Positions 18,245 to 27,968 of a stretch of 64,000 bases of DNA are shown in pieces; the first letter of the stretch is position 1, and the number at the start of each line of letters is the position of its first letter. This stretch comes from JACDQM01 sp044373315 (GTDB lineage: Bacteria > Pseudomonadota > Gammaproteobacteria > Burkholderiales > Burkholderiaceae_C): assembly GCF_044373315.1 (NCBI RefSeq), contig NZ_JBILQK010000009.1:1-64000 (forward strand), in the 5' to 3' direction. Below the pieces are notes generated by a model. That model was not told the origin of the DNA. It was given only the letters and a program-made list of their open reading frames with translations, and did no database searches. The position numbers and the translations under genes are program-made.

Positions 18245-19361
18245 CTGCAGCCACCTGTGCCGTGTTGCGGCGCAGGAGTTCATGTTGTTCGGCAAAGCGT
18301 GACTGCACCCGTTGATAGCGGGCGCTGTCGTCCAGCCAGGCCAGGCCCTCGCGCGCCAGCGCCTCGGGCGTGCAGGCGTCCTGCAGCAACTCGGGCACCA
18401 GGAACTCGCGCGCCAGCACATTTGGCAAGCCGACCCAGGGCTGATAGCGCTTGTCCTTCATTCGCCACCAATTCAGCGCATGCATGCGGTAGGCAATCAC
18501 CATCGGACGCTTGAACAGGGCCGCTTCCAGCGTGGCCGTGCCGCTGGCGACGAGCGTCACATCGCAGGCAGCCAGGGCCTCGTGCGACTTTCCGTCCAGC
18601 AGCACCAACGGAAGCTCGGGCGCGCAGGCGGCAACCATCGGCTTTAGCAAATCGCGCAGACCTGGGGCTATCGGCATCACGAAGCGCAGCCCAGGCCTGG
18701 CTTGATGCATCAAGACGGCGGCGCGCAGCAGCGGTTCGGCGATGTAGCGGACCTCGCTCTTGCGGCTACCGGGCAGCAGCGCGATCACTGTGTCGGACTC
18801 GCCCAGTCCCAACAGTGCACGGCTGGCCGCCTTGGGCGGCTCCATCGGAATGGCATCGGCCAGCGGATGACCCACATAGGTGGCAGCAATGCCGGCCTCC
18901 TGCAGCAGCGCCGGCTCGAACGGAAACAGGCACAGCACATGATCGGCCGAGCGGAGGATCTTCTGCACGCGCTCGGCGCGCCAGGCCCAGATCGAGGGAC
19001 AGACGAAATGGATGGTCTTGACGCCCGCCTCGCGCAGCTGTGCCTCGAGCGTGAAGTTGAAGTCCGGCGCATCAATGCCAATGAAAGCGTCGGGCTTGTC
19101 AGCCAGCAGCCGCGCTGCCAGCTGGCGGCGGATCCCGAGGATTTCGCGCAGGTGCAGCAAGGCATCGACATAGCCGAACACCGACAGCTTGTGATGCGGC
19201 CACCAGGCCTCAAAGCCCTGGGCCGCCATGCGCGGCCCGCCGATGCCCTGCGCTTGCAGTGAAGGCCAGCGCTGCCTCAGCCCGGCCAGTAGCAGGCCGG
19301 CCAGCAGATCACCGGAGGCCTCGCCGGCCACCATGCCGAAGCGGGGCGCGGTGTCTTGCAT
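18213..19361 (-). CDS. lpxB: Lipid-A-disaccharide synthase
   Basis: LpxB joins UDP-2,3-diacylglucosamine and lipid X to form the lipid A disaccharide at the inner face of the inner membrane. The 382-residue product (E. coli 382) begins with the GEASGDLLAGLLLAGL motif and contains YVGHPLADAIP and LLPGSRKSEVRYIAEPLL, typical of this GT-B glycosyltransferase. It starts 5 bases after lpxA and continues the lpxD-fabZ-lpxA-lpxB-rnhB order. Confidence 0.98.
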   Translation of the reverse strand: MQDTAPRFGMVAGEASGDLLAGLLLAGLRQRWPSLQAQGIGGPRMAAQGFEAWWPHHKLSVFGYVDALLHLREILGIRRQLAARLLADKPDAFIGIDAPDFNFTLEAQLREAGVKTIHFVCPSIWAWRAERVQKILRSADHVLCLFPFEPALLQEAGIAATYVGHPLADAIPMEPPKAASRALLGLGESDTVIALLPGSRKSEVRYIAEPLLRAAVLMHQARPGLRFVMPIAPGLRDLLKPMVAACAPELPLVLLDGKSHEALAACDVTLVASGTATLEAALFKRPMVIAYRMHALNWWRMKDKRYQPWVGLPNVLAREFLVPELLQDACTPEALAREGLAWLDDSARYQRVQSRFAEQHELLRRNTAQVAADAIAQVLGRA

Positions 19362-19366
19362 GGGGC

Positions 19367-20155
19367 TCAGCGGATGATGCCGCGCGTTGCGGTGGCCAGG
19401 AAGTCCAGCACCAGCGTGATGGTGTCCGCCGCGTCAGGCATGCTGCCGCGCAGCGTTTCCATCTCCATGCGCGCCTGATCCAGCGTCAGGCCGCGGCGGT
19501 AGATGATGCGGTACATCTGCTTGACCGCATTGAGCTGGGCCGGGCTGAAGCCGCGACGCTTCAGGCCTTCCAGGTTGAAGCCCTTGGCCTCGGCCGTGTT
19601 GCCGCTGGCCATCACGAAGGGCGGCAGATCCTGGAACAGGATAGAACCCATTGCGGTCATGCTGTGCGCGCCAATGTGCACGAACTGGTGCACCACCGTG
19701 AAGCCGCCCAGGATCGCCCAGTCACCCACATGCACGTGGCCGGCCAGCTGCGCGTTGTTGGCGAAGATGGTCTTGTTGCCCACCTTGCAGTCATGCGCCA
19801 GGTGGACGTAGGCCATCATCCAGTTGTCATCACCCAGCCGGGTCAGCCCGTCGTCCTGCGTGGTGCCGCGGTTGAAGGTGCAGAACTCGCGGATCGTGTT
19901 GCGGTCGCCAATTTCCAGCCGGGTCGGTTCGCCCGCGTACTTCTTGTCCTGAGGCGCAGCGCCGATGGAACAGAACTGGAAGATTTTGTTGTCGCGGCCG
20001 ATGCGCGTCGGGCCCTGCAGCACGCAATGCGCACCCACGCTCGTGCCCTCACCGATGCTGACATCGGGGCCGATCACGGTGTAGGGGCCGACCTCCACAT
20101 TGGCGCCGAGTTCGGCCTTGGGATCGATCAGCGCGGTCGGGTGGATCAATGCCAT
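19367..20155 (-). CDS. lpxA: Acyl-ACP--UDP-N-acetylglucosamine O-acyltransferase
   Basis: LpxA adds the 3-O-acyl chain to UDP-GlcNAc, the first step of lipid A synthesis. The ATG at 20155 gives exactly 262 residues, the same as E. coli. The left-handed beta-helix hexapeptide repeats start at once (IHPTALIDPKAELGANVEV), and NAQLAGHVHVGDWAILGG and HQFVHIGAHSMT include the active-site histidine region. CAGGAG is 8-10 bases upstream. It lies 25 bases downstream of fabZ. Confidence 0.98.
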   Translation of the reverse strand: MALIHPTALIDPKAELGANVEVGPYTVIGPDVSIGEGTSVGAHCVLQGPTRIGRDNKIFQFCSIGAAPQDKKYAGEPTRLEIGDRNTIREFCTFNRGTTQDDGLTRLGDDNWMMAYVHLAHDCKVGNKTIFANNAQLAGHVHVGDWAILGGFTVVHQFVHIGAHSMTAMGSILFQDLPPFVMASGNTAEAKGFNLEGLKRRGFSPAQLNAVKQMYRIIYRRGLTLDQARMEMETLRGSMPDAADTITLVLDFLATATRGIIR

Positions 20156-20180
20156 CGTTTTTTTACTCCTGCGCGGATGC

Positions 20181-20624
20181 TCAGCTCTCGATGCGGCGCA
20201 TGGTGCACAGCAGCTCGGCCTCGCAGGCCAGTTCCTCGCCCACATAGGCGCGGCCGCGGTACTTGTAGATGCCCGCTTTGGCCCGTTCCAGCGTGACATC
20301 AAGCATCAGCTGGTCGCCCGGCTCGACCGGCCGCTTGAAGCGAGCACCGTCGATGCCAGCGAAGTAGACCACCGTCTTGTCGTCGAGCTCAATGTCCATG
20401 CTAACCAGGGTCAGCACCGTCGCAGCTTGGGCCATGGCCTCCAGTATCAGCACGCCAGGCATCACCGGGCGGTGCGGAAAGTGGCCAGTGAAATGCGGCT
20501 CATTGATGGTGACATTCTTCAAAGCGCGAATGCGCTTGCCCATCTCCAACTCGACGACGCGGTCCACCAGCAGGATGGGATAGCGGTGCGGGAGCTTCTT
20601 CAGAATCTGGTGGATATCCATCAT
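20181..20624 (-). CDS. fabZ: 3-hydroxyacyl-[ACP] dehydratase
   Basis: FabZ dehydrates 3-hydroxyacyl-ACP during fatty-acid elongation and competes with LpxA and LpxD for hydroxyacyl-ACP. The 147-residue hot-dog protein starts MMDIHQILKKLPHRYPILLV and has the active site HFTGHFPHRPVMPGVLILEA, where H48 and E62 are the likely catalytic pair by alignment. The ATG at 20624 is 4 bases from the lpxD stop; a second ATG follows directly at 20621. Placement between lpxD and lpxA is the standard order. Confidence 0.97.
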   Translation of the reverse strand: MMDIHQILKKLPHRYPILLVDRVVELEMGKRIRALKNVTINEPHFTGHFPHRPVMPGVLILEAMAQAATVLTLVSMDIELDDKTVVYFAGIDGARFKRPVEPGDQLMLDVTLERAKAGIYKYRGRAYVGEELACEAELLCTMRRIES

Positions 20625-20628
20625 GAGG

Positions 20629-21666
20629 TCACAACTTCTTTTCAAGCGCCTTCAAGCGCTCGCGCAGGCTGTAAAGCTGGCGCAGGGTGGCGGCATTCTT
20701 CTCCCAGTTCGCATTGTCGTCGAAGGGGAAGACGCCGGTGTATTGGCCAGGCTTGGCGATCGACCGCGTGATCAGCGTGCAAGCCGAGATGTGCACATGG
20801 TCGGCAATCTGCAGATGGCCCACGATGCTGGCAGCGCCGCCGACCGTGCAATGGGCGCCGATACGGGTGCTGCCGGCGATGGCGACGCAGCCCGCGATGG
20901 CGGTGTGAGCGCCGATCCGCACGTTGTGGCCAATCTGGATCAGGTTGTCGAGCTTCACGCCATCGGCGATCACGGTGTCGTCCAGCGCCCCGCGGTCGAT
21001 GCAAGTGTTGGCGCCGATTTCGACGTCGTCACCGATCAGCACCGCGCCGAGCTGCTCGATCTTTTCCCAGCGGCCGCCATCGGCCGACTTCGCCGGCGCG
21101 AAGCCGAATCCATCGGCACCGATCACCGCACCGCCGTGGATGATGCAGCGTGCGCCGATGCGGCTGTCAAAGCCGACCGTCACCCGCGCCGCCAAGCGCG
21201 TGCCTGCACCAATCTGAGACTTTCGCTCGATCACACAGTGCGGGCCGATGCGCGCACCGGCACCGACCGTGACGCCCGCCTCGATCACCGCCAGCGCACC
21301 GACGTCGACGCCCTCACCCAGCACGGCGCTGGGGTCGATCACGGCCGAGGGGTGGAGGCGTGCTGCGGCCTGCGGACGCACGCGCACTGCCCACCACTGT
21401 GTGAGGCGGGCGAAGTACAGATACGGGTCAGGGGTGACGATGGCAGCGCCACGCGCGGCCGCCACTTCAGCAAAGGCAGGCGCCACGATGACGCAGGCCG
21501 CAGCAGTGCTCTGCAACTGCGACTGGTAGCGGACGTTGGAGAGGAAGCTCAGGGTGGCTGAATCAGCCCCCTCAAGCGGTCCCAGACGCGCAATCTCGAT
21601 ATCGGACGCACCAACAAGATCGCCGCCCAAGGCGGCGATCACATCGGCGAGCTTGCAGCGGCTCAC
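20629..21666 (-). CDS. lpxD: UDP-3-O-acylglucosamine N-acyltransferase
   Basis: LpxD adds the 2-N-hydroxyacyl chain in the third step of lipid A synthesis. The 345-residue product has an N-terminal uridine-binding domain (about 1-100, with LSFLSNVRYQSQL), then beta-helix hexapeptide repeats, the conserved GADGFGFAP, a histidine-containing QIGHNVRIGAHTAIAG segment, and a C-terminal helix (LRQLYSLRERLKALEKKL). It starts at GTG (21666), overlapping the skp stop as GTGA. Confidence 0.98.
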   Translation of the reverse strand: MSRCKLADVIAALGGDLVGASDIEIARLGPLEGADSATLSFLSNVRYQSQLQSTAAACVIVAPAFAEVAAARGAAIVTPDPYLYFARLTQWWAVRVRPQAAARLHPSAVIDPSAVLGEGVDVGALAVIEAGVTVGAGARIGPHCVIERKSQIGAGTRLAARVTVGFDSRIGARCIIHGGAVIGADGFGFAPAKSADGGRWEKIEQLGAVLIGDDVEIGANTCIDRGALDDTVIADGVKLDNLIQIGHNVRIGAHTAIAGCVAIAGSTRIGAHCTVGGAASIVGHLQIADHVHISACTLITRSIAKPGQYTGVFPFDDNANWEKNAATLRQLYSLRERLKALEKKL

Positions 21667-22169
21667 TTCTGCGCGTTGAGCGCGTCGATCACCTTCTTGG
21701 TGATGTCCACGCGGTTGCTGGCCATGATGGCCTCTTGCACGATCAGGTCGTACTTCTCGGCGTCGAAGATCTGCTTGATCACGCGGTTGGCCCGCTCAAC
21801 CAGGGCGCCGAGCTCTTCGTTCTTGCGCTGGTTCAGGTCTTCACGCAGCTCACGCCCCTTGCGTTGCAGTTCGCGATCACGATCAATCACGTCACGCTGG
21901 CGGCGGTTGCGCTCTGCCTCGGACAGGGTGGGCGCTTCCTTTTCCAGCTTCTCTGCAGCAGCGCGCAGCTTGTTTTCCTGGTCCTTGAATTCCTTCTCGC
22001 GCTTGCTGAACTCGGTCTCCAGCTTCAGCTGGGCTGCCTTGGCCATATTGGCCTCGCGCATCACGACCTCGCTGTTGACGTAGCCGATCTTCAACTCCTG
22101 GGCTTGGACAGCCACAGCCGAGGTGCACACCATGGCGGCCATCGCCACCGTCTTCAACAGCTTGCTCAT
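21663..22169 (-). CDS. skp: Periplasmic chaperone Skp/OmpH
   Basis: Skp is a trimeric periplasmic chaperone that holds unfolded outer-membrane proteins on their way to BamA. The 168-residue product has a signal peptide (MSKLLKTVAMAAMVCTSAVA, cleavage probably after VQA at 23), then a short beta segment (ELKIGYVNSEVVMREANMAK) and a long charged coiled coil (about 50-130). Length and order bamA-skp-lpxD are typical. It begins 2 bases after the bamA stop. Confidence 0.96.
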   Translation of the reverse strand: MSKLLKTVAMAAMVCTSAVAVQAQELKIGYVNSEVVMREANMAKAAQLKLETEFSKREKEFKDQENKLRAAAEKLEKEAPTLSEAERNRRQRDVIDRDRELQRKGRELREDLNQRKNEELGALVERANRVIKQIFDAEKYDLIVQEAIMASNRVDITKKVIDALNAQK

Positions 22170-22171
22170 AG

Positions 22172-24493
22172 TCAGAATGCAGTCCCGATCTGGAATTGGA
22201 ATTTCTCGATTCTATCCGTTGGCTTTTTGCGCAAGGGCGTACCGAAACTCAGCTTCAGCGGCCCCATCGGCGACATCCAGCTCAGGCCGATGCCAGCCGA
22301 CACGCGCAAGGAATTCAGATCAACGGATTCGAACGAGCTCTTGGTGTTCCACACATTGCCGGCATCGACAAAGCCGAACAGGCGGAACGATTTGTCATTG
22401 CCGCTGCCAGGCACAGGAACGTAGAGCTCGGCATTGGCGTTGACACGCAGATTGCCACCGGAGTATGAGCCGGTCGGGTCCACGGGGCCGAGCGAGTTCG
22501 ACTCGAACACCCGCACCGAACCCAAGCCGCCGGCGTAGAAGTTCTTGAAGATCGGATAGCTGCGACCGCCGAGACCGGAGCCAATGCCCAGTTCACCGTT
22601 CACCATCAGCGAGAACTTGTTGTTGGCGCTGAGCGGGAAGTACTGCTGATACTGCAGATTGGCGCGGGCGTAGCGCGCATCCCCGATCACGCTGGACTCA
22701 AGATTGACTCGCTGATAGCGCCCGGCGCTCGGCGACAGCACGCTGTCGCGGCTGTCACGCTGCCATCCCAGCGTCAGCGGGAAAGAGTTGCTGCGGTCAC
22801 CGAACTCATTGAAGTAGCGCTTGTAGCTCAGCGGCACACCAACGTTGGTACTGATCGACGTGCGCTCGGCACCCAGACCGAAGAACACGGTATCGACCTC
22901 GGAGAATGGCACGCCGAAACGGACGGTGCCGCCATACGAGGCCAGCGAATAGACCTCGCCCAGGGTGTTCAACGGCTTGGTGGTGCGGTAGAAGATGTCC
23001 AGCGCACGTGACACGCCATCGACGGTGAAATACGGGTCGACCGTGCTCAGCGCGATTTGGCGGCCTGTCTTAGCAGTGTTGAGATCGATGCCCAGGTAGT
23101 TGCCCGAGCCGAAGACGTTGTCTTGCTTGATCGATCCCTGCAGCGACAGCTTCTGCGCACTCGAGTAGCCCGCGCCGACCATGATGTTGCCTGTCGGCCG
23201 CTCTTCAACGGTGATGGTCACATCCACCTGATCCTGCGCACCAGGCACCTCGTTGGTGTCAATGTTGACTTCCTTGAAGTAGCCGAGTCGCTCGACGCGG
23301 TCTCGAGAGGCCTTGATGCGCTGACCGTCGTACCAGGCAGACTCGAACTGCCGGAACTCACGACGGATCACTTCGTCGCGAGTACGCGTGTTGCCGGACA
23401 CGATGACACGGCGCACATAGACGCGGCGCTGCGGCTCGGCAAAGAAGGTAACCGCGACCTGGCCGGTCGCGCGATCGATCTCAGGGCGGCTCTCGACGCG
23501 TGCGAAAGCGTAGCCATAGGTTCCGTACAGGTCGTTGAAGGCGCGCGTGGTCTGTGCAACAGCCTCACCGCGGTAGGCTTCGCCCGGCTTCAACGAGACA
23601 AGACGCTTGAAGTCCTCTTCGCGACCAAGGTACTCGCCTTCCAGCTTGACCGAGGTCACCGTGTAAGGCTGCCCCTCGCTGATGGTGATCGAGATATTGA
23701 TGCTCTGCTTGTCCGGCGAGATGGTCACCTGGGTGGAGCTGACGTTGAACTCGAGATAGCCGCGATTCAGGTAGAAGGAGCGAATGGTCTCAAGATCGGC
23801 ATTCAGCTTGGCGCGCGAATAGCGATCGGTCTTGGTGTACCAGGTTAGCCAGCCGCTGGTGGTCTGCTCCAGCAGGCCCAGCAGCGTGCCTTCCGAGAAC
23901 GCCTTGGTGCCGATGATGCGGATCTCGCCGATCTTGGCGGGCTCGCCCTCGGCCACAGTGAAGCTGACATTGACCCGGTTGCGCTCCAGCGGGGTGATCG
24001 TCGTGGTCACCTCGGCGCCGTACATGCTGCGGGTCAGATACTGCCGCTTGAGCTCTTGCTCGGCGCGATCAGCCAGGGCTTTGTCGAAGGGTTTGCCCTC
24101 GCCGATGCCCACGTCCTTCAGCGACTTGGTCAAGGCTTCGGTATCGAACTCCTTGAGGCCGACGAAGCTGACATTGGCGATCGTGGGGCGCTCCTCGATG
24201 ATCACCACCACTGTGCCGCCGTCAATGCTCAAACGAACATCCTTGAACAGGCCAGTGGCGAACAGCGCGCGCAGCGCAGCGGCGCCTTTGTCATCGTTGT
24301 AGGTATCTCCAATGCGGAAGGGCAGCGACGCGAACACCGTACCGGGGTCGGTGCGCTGCAGACCTTCGACACGGATGTCCTTCAACACGAAGGGATCGAC
24401 GGCCCAGGCGGCGCCCGACTGCAGCGCGGCGGCGAGCGCCAGCATCAGGAAAGACGGGCGCAGGGGCGCGGACTTGCGATGACTAGAGGACAT
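22172..24493 (-). CDS. bamA: Outer membrane protein assembly factor BamA
   Basis: BamA is the essential outer-membrane insertase of the BAM complex. The 773-residue precursor has a signal peptide (cleavage after about A31), five POTRA domains (first starting FVLKDIRVEGLQRTDPGTVF) and a C-terminal 16-strand barrel containing the lid-lock motif region with VRGF-like VRVFESNSLGP and ending in the aromatic signature KFQFQIGTAF. BamB and BamD are encoded elsewhere in this window (47624 and 59637). It lies 13 bases after rseP. Confidence 0.98.
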   Translation of the reverse strand: MSSSHRKSAPLRPSFLMLALAAALQSGAAWAVDPFVLKDIRVEGLQRTDPGTVFASLPFRIGDTYNDDKGAAALRALFATGLFKDVRLSIDGGTVVVIIEERPTIANVSFVGLKEFDTEALTKSLKDVGIGEGKPFDKALADRAEQELKRQYLTRSMYGAEVTTTITPLERNRVNVSFTVAEGEPAKIGEIRIIGTKAFSEGTLLGLLEQTTSGWLTWYTKTDRYSRAKLNADLETIRSFYLNRGYLEFNVSSTQVTISPDKQSINISITISEGQPYTVTSVKLEGEYLGREEDFKRLVSLKPGEAYRGEAVAQTTRAFNDLYGTYGYAFARVESRPEIDRATGQVAVTFFAEPQRRVYVRRVIVSGNTRTRDEVIRREFRQFESAWYDGQRIKASRDRVERLGYFKEVNIDTNEVPGAQDQVDVTITVEERPTGNIMVGAGYSSAQKLSLQGSIKQDNVFGSGNYLGIDLNTAKTGRQIALSTVDPYFTVDGVSRALDIFYRTTKPLNTLGEVYSLASYGGTVRFGVPFSEVDTVFFGLGAERTSISTNVGVPLSYKRYFNEFGDRSNSFPLTLGWQRDSRDSVLSPSAGRYQRVNLESSVIGDARYARANLQYQQYFPLSANNKFSLMVNGELGIGSGLGGRSYPIFKNFYAGGLGSVRVFESNSLGPVDPTGSYSGGNLRVNANAELYVPVPGSGNDKSFRLFGFVDAGNVWNTKSSFESVDLNSLRVSAGIGLSWMSPMGPLKLSFGTPLRKKPTDRIEKFQFQIGTAF

Positions 24494-24506
24494 GCGGAAT
24501 AGAGAG

Positions 24507-25886
24507 TCAGTGCAGACCCAGTTGGCGAGCCAGGTCGTTGGAAAGGGCCAAAGCCATCAGCAAAAACAAAATCAGCGCACCAGCGCGCTGCAAATGTCTG
24601 AGCCACCATTCCGAGACGGGGCGGCCGGTCAGACCCTCGAAAAGATAATACATCAGGTGTCCACCATCGAGCATCGGCAACGGCAGCAGGTTCAGCACGC
24701 CAATGCTGACACTGACCAAGGCCATGAAGCTCAGATAGGCGACCAAGCCCAGTCGTGCCGATTGACCCGCGTAATCGGCAATCGTGATCGGGCCGCTGAG
24801 GTTCTTCAGCGAAGCCTCGCCGATCAACATCCGACCAAACACCTTGAGGGTCATAGTCGAGACTTCCCAAGTGCGCTGCGCGCCCAGGGCCATCGATTCG
24901 AAAGGGCCGTGGCTGACCGTCACCAACGCCGGTGGCGCACCCACGATGGCTTCGATGCGCCCGAAGCGCTGACTGCCATCGACGACCTGGCGAGGGCGCA
25001 CAACGAGCGTCAGCACCTGACCCGAGCGCTCCACCTGCCACTGCATCGGTTGCGCCGCATCGCCTTCTCGCCCGGAAGCCCTGATGCGCTCGCGCAGCGC
25101 ACCCGCATCCGCAACCGCCCGCCCGTCAACACTCAGCACACGATCACCGGGCAGCAATCCGGCGCTGGCCGCAGGGCCACCTGCCGTGATCGCCCCCAGC
25201 AGCGGTTCGCTGAAGGCCGATCCGAGACCGAGCTTGCGCAGCAGCGCAGCATCGAGATCCCGACCGCCCAATCGATCCGTATCGAGCAGCAGTTCGCGCC
25301 GCGCATGCCCCGCAGCATCGCTGACGCTCAAGTGAAGCTTGCGCCCTTCACTGACGGCCTGGGTCAGCTGCCAGCGCAACTGCGGCAGCGACTGAAGCTC
25401 GGTCCAGTGTTGGCCGTCGGCCGAACTGGCCTGCACCCAGTCCCCCGCACGCAGGCCCGCCTGATCGGCCAGACTGCCGGGCACAGGCGTGCCCAGCACT
25501 GCCTTGGGCTCATCCACACCGATCCAGTTCACCGCCGCAAACAGCAGGATCGCCAGTACGAAGTTGGCCAACGGGCCCGCAGCGACAATCGCAGCGCGTT
25601 GACGCAGAGGTCGATTGTTGAAGGCTTGCGCGCGCAACTCTGGCGGCACTGCGCCCTCGCGCTCGTCCAGCATGCGCACATACCCGCCCAGGGGCAAGGC
25701 GCAGAGAGTGAATTCCGTGGCATCGGGATGTCGCTGGCGACGCCAGATCACCCGTCCGAAACCGACCGAAAAGCGCAAGACCTTGACACCACAGGCCCGC
25801 GCCACACGGTAGTGGCCCCATTCATGGACGACGATCAGCACGCCGATTGCCAGAACAAAAGCCAGCACCGTGGTCAGCAAGGACAT
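24507..25886 (-). CDS. rseP: Site-2 zinc metalloprotease RseP
   Basis: RseP cleaves membrane-embedded substrates such as the anti-sigma factor RseA in the envelope stress response. The 459-residue product has the zinc site HEWGH at 21-25 in the first membrane helix, two PDZ domains in the middle (GSLADQAGLRAGDWVQ; GPAASAGLLPGDRVLSVDG) and the second metal motif NLLPLPMLDGGHLMYYLFE near the C-terminus. All catalytic elements are present. It sits between dxr and bamA, the standard place. Confidence 0.97.
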   Translation of the reverse strand: MSLLTTVLAFVLAIGVLIVVHEWGHYRVARACGVKVLRFSVGFGRVIWRRQRHPDATEFTLCALPLGGYVRMLDEREGAVPPELRAQAFNNRPLRQRAAIVAAGPLANFVLAILLFAAVNWIGVDEPKAVLGTPVPGSLADQAGLRAGDWVQASSADGQHWTELQSLPQLRWQLTQAVSEGRKLHLSVSDAAGHARRELLLDTDRLGGRDLDAALLRKLGLGSAFSEPLLGAITAGGPAASAGLLPGDRVLSVDGRAVADAGALRERIRASGREGDAAQPMQWQVERSGQVLTLVVRPRQVVDGSQRFGRIEAIVGAPPALVTVSHGPFESMALGAQRTWEVSTMTLKVFGRMLIGEASLKNLSGPITIADYAGQSARLGLVAYLSFMALVSVSIGVLNLLPLPMLDGGHLMYYLFEGLTGRPVSEWWLRHLQRAGALILFLLMALALSNDLARQLGLH

Positions 25887-25899
25887 GGCGTGCTCCGGC

Positions 25900-27111
25900 T
25901 CAAGCGCGCAGGCGCTGCATCAGCGTCTGCGCATGGCGGCGCGCCCGGGCATCCAGCGCCAGCAGGCCCTCGACGCTGTCGCACTCGCCGGCTTCAGGCT
26001 GCAGCGTTTGCATGCACTCGCGATTCAGCTGCGAGATTTGGTCGAAGCGCAAGCTGCCCGCCAGGAACGCGGCCACGGCCTCTTCGTTGGCCGCATTGAG
26101 TACCGCGGTCGACCCTTCGGCCGCGCGCAGCGCCTGCCAGGACAGATGCAGACCGGGGAAGCGGCGCTCGTCGGCCTCCTCAAAGGTCAATGTCGGCTTG
26201 GCCAGGAAGTCCAAGGTTTGGGCCCCGCTCTCGATCCGCTCCGGGAAGGAAAGTCCATAGGCGATCGGCACCCGCATGTCCGGCGTGCCCAATTGGGCCA
26301 GCACCGAGTTGTCGCGGCACACGACCATCGAGTGGATGATGCTCTGCGGATGGATCACCACCTTGATCTGCGCTGGCTCCAGACCGAACAGCCAGCGCGC
26401 CTCGATCACCTCCAGCGCCTTGTTCATCATGGTGGCCGAGTCGACCGAGATCTTGCGCCCCATCACCCAGTTCGGATGCGCACAGGCCTGCTCGGGGGTG
26501 ACCTCGCGCAGTGTGGCCGGATCGCGCTGGCGGAACGGGCCGCCAGAGGCGGTCAACACGATATGGTCGACGCGCTGGTGCCAGGTCGTCCGATCCTCGG
26601 GCAGGCACTGGAAGATCGCCGAATGCTCGCTGTCGATCGGCAGCAGCGTGGCACCGCCCTCGTCCACCGCCCGCATGAACAGCGCACCACCGACCACCAA
26701 CGCCTCCTTGTTGGCCAGCAGCAGCTTTTTGCCCGCACGTGCCGCGGCCAGGCAGGGTTCGAGCCCGGCCGCGCCAACAATCGCCGCCATAACCACATCG
26801 ACATCCGGATGCGCCGCGATGGTCGCCAGGCTGTGTGCGCCGTCCAGCACTTCGGTAGTCAGGCCGCGCTCGCGCAGTCCGGCACGCAGCTGCGCAGCAA
26901 GGCTGGAGTCAGGCAACACCGCATAACGCGGCACGTACGCGGCACATTGCTGCAGCAGATCGTCGACCCGACTCATCGCGCTGAGCGCGAAGACTTCGTA
27001 GCGATCGGGATGGCGCGCCAGCACGTCCAGGGTATTGCAGCCGATGGAACCGGTGGAGCCCAGCACACAGACCTTCTGGCGCGCAGCTGGGAACGGAAGA
27101 TGAGCTCTCAT
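25900..27111 (-). CDS. dxr: 1-deoxy-D-xylulose 5-phosphate reductoisomerase
   Basis: Dxr (IspC) makes 2-C-methyl-D-erythritol 4-phosphate with NADPH, the committed step of the MEP isoprenoid pathway. The 403-residue product has the NADPH loop VLGSTGSIGCNTLDV near residue 15, LLANKEALVVGG, the metal site LPIDSEHSAIFQCL, and LTASGGPFR. It starts inside the cdsA stop (ATGA). Another MEP gene, ispG, is at 50811-52094. Confidence 0.98.
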   Translation of the reverse strand: MRAHLPFPAARQKVCVLGSTGSIGCNTLDVLARHPDRYEVFALSAMSRVDDLLQQCAAYVPRYAVLPDSSLAAQLRAGLRERGLTTEVLDGAHSLATIAAHPDVDVVMAAIVGAAGLEPCLAAARAGKKLLLANKEALVVGGALFMRAVDEGGATLLPIDSEHSAIFQCLPEDRTTWHQRVDHIVLTASGGPFRQRDPATLREVTPEQACAHPNWVMGRKISVDSATMMNKALEVIEARWLFGLEPAQIKVVIHPQSIIHSMVVCRDNSVLAQLGTPDMRVPIAYGLSFPERIESGAQTLDFLAKPTLTFEEADERRFPGLHLSWQALRAAEGSTAVLNAANEEAVAAFLAGSLRFDQISQLNRECMQTLQPEAGECDSVEGLLALDARARRHAQTLMQRLRA

Positions 27112-27956
27112 GGCGGCGCAATCAGGGAGACCATGGCCATGGCCAGGGGGAATACAGGGAGCAAGGCGTCGATACGATCGAGCACGCCGCCATGGCCAGG
27201 CAGCAGCGTGCTGCTGTCCTTGGCGCCAGCGGCACGCTTGACCAGCGACTCGAACAAGTCACCGACCACACTCATCGCCGCCAGAACAACCAGCGCCAGC
27301 AGATCGATCCACAAACCCTGGCTGAGCAATCGCGTGTAAAGGCTGGGCGTATCGACCGCGAAGCGCACATCGATGAACTGCGACCAGATCAGGGCGAGCA
27401 GCAAGACACCGGCCATGCCACTCCACACGCCCTCCCAGCTCTTGCCGGGACTGATCGCCGGCGCCAGCTTGCGCCGACCAAGGGTGCGTCCGCCGAAGTA
27501 GGCGGCGACATCGGCAATCCACACCAGGCAGAAGACCGAGAGCAGGAAGTTGATGCCCAGAGCCTTGGCCTGCGCCAACGCGAGCCAGGCCACCCACAGT
27601 GCGATGCCACCGAGCAGCAATCGCACCAGCCGCGGCGCATGGGGCCAGGCCGTCGGACCGCCGCGCAGCGCATAGGCACCGCCCAGCACCCATACCGAGG
27701 TGGCCAGCCACCAGCACCAGGCCGGCGGCGCTGTCATCCCCAGGGCCCACAGCGTGGCACCACAGGCAGCGGCAATGCCAACGCCATAGGCCAGCGCTGC
27801 TCCGCCTGGCGCAGCATTGAGCCGGGACCATTCCCAGCCCGCCGCACCGATCATGGCCAGCGTCAACAGCGCAAAAGGCCAGGGCGAGGCGGCGAACATC
27901 GCCGGCAGCAGAACAGCCAGCAGCACTAGGGCGGTGATGATGCGCTGTTTCAGCAT
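27108..27956 (-). CDS. cdsA: Phosphatidate cytidylyltransferase
   Basis: CdsA makes CDP-diacylglycerol, the precursor of all phospholipids, in the inner membrane. The 282-residue product has about eight hydrophobic segments and the family signature near the C-terminus (SVVGDLFESLVKRAAGAKDS then PGHGGVLDRIDALL); ISPGKSWEGVWSGM is also conserved. It starts 12 bases after uppS, whose product makes the lipid carrier for cell-wall synthesis. Confidence 0.97.
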   Translation of the reverse strand: MLKQRIITALVLLAVLLPAMFAASPWPFALLTLAMIGAAGWEWSRLNAAPGGAALAYGVGIAAACGATLWALGMTAPPAWCWWLATSVWVLGGAYALRGGPTAWPHAPRLVRLLLGGIALWVAWLALAQAKALGINFLLSVFCLVWIADVAAYFGGRTLGRRKLAPAISPGKSWEGVWSGMAGVLLLALIWSQFIDVRFAVDTPSLYTRLLSQGLWIDLLALVVLAAMSVVGDLFESLVKRAAGAKDSSTLLPGHGGVLDRIDALLPVFPLAMAMVSLIAPP

Positions 27957-27968
27957 GCGTGCACCGCT

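Noticed and set aside
24492..26099. 535-codon open frame antisense to rseP
   Set aside because: Gln/Arg/His-rich translation with no motif; rseP is certain on the other strand.
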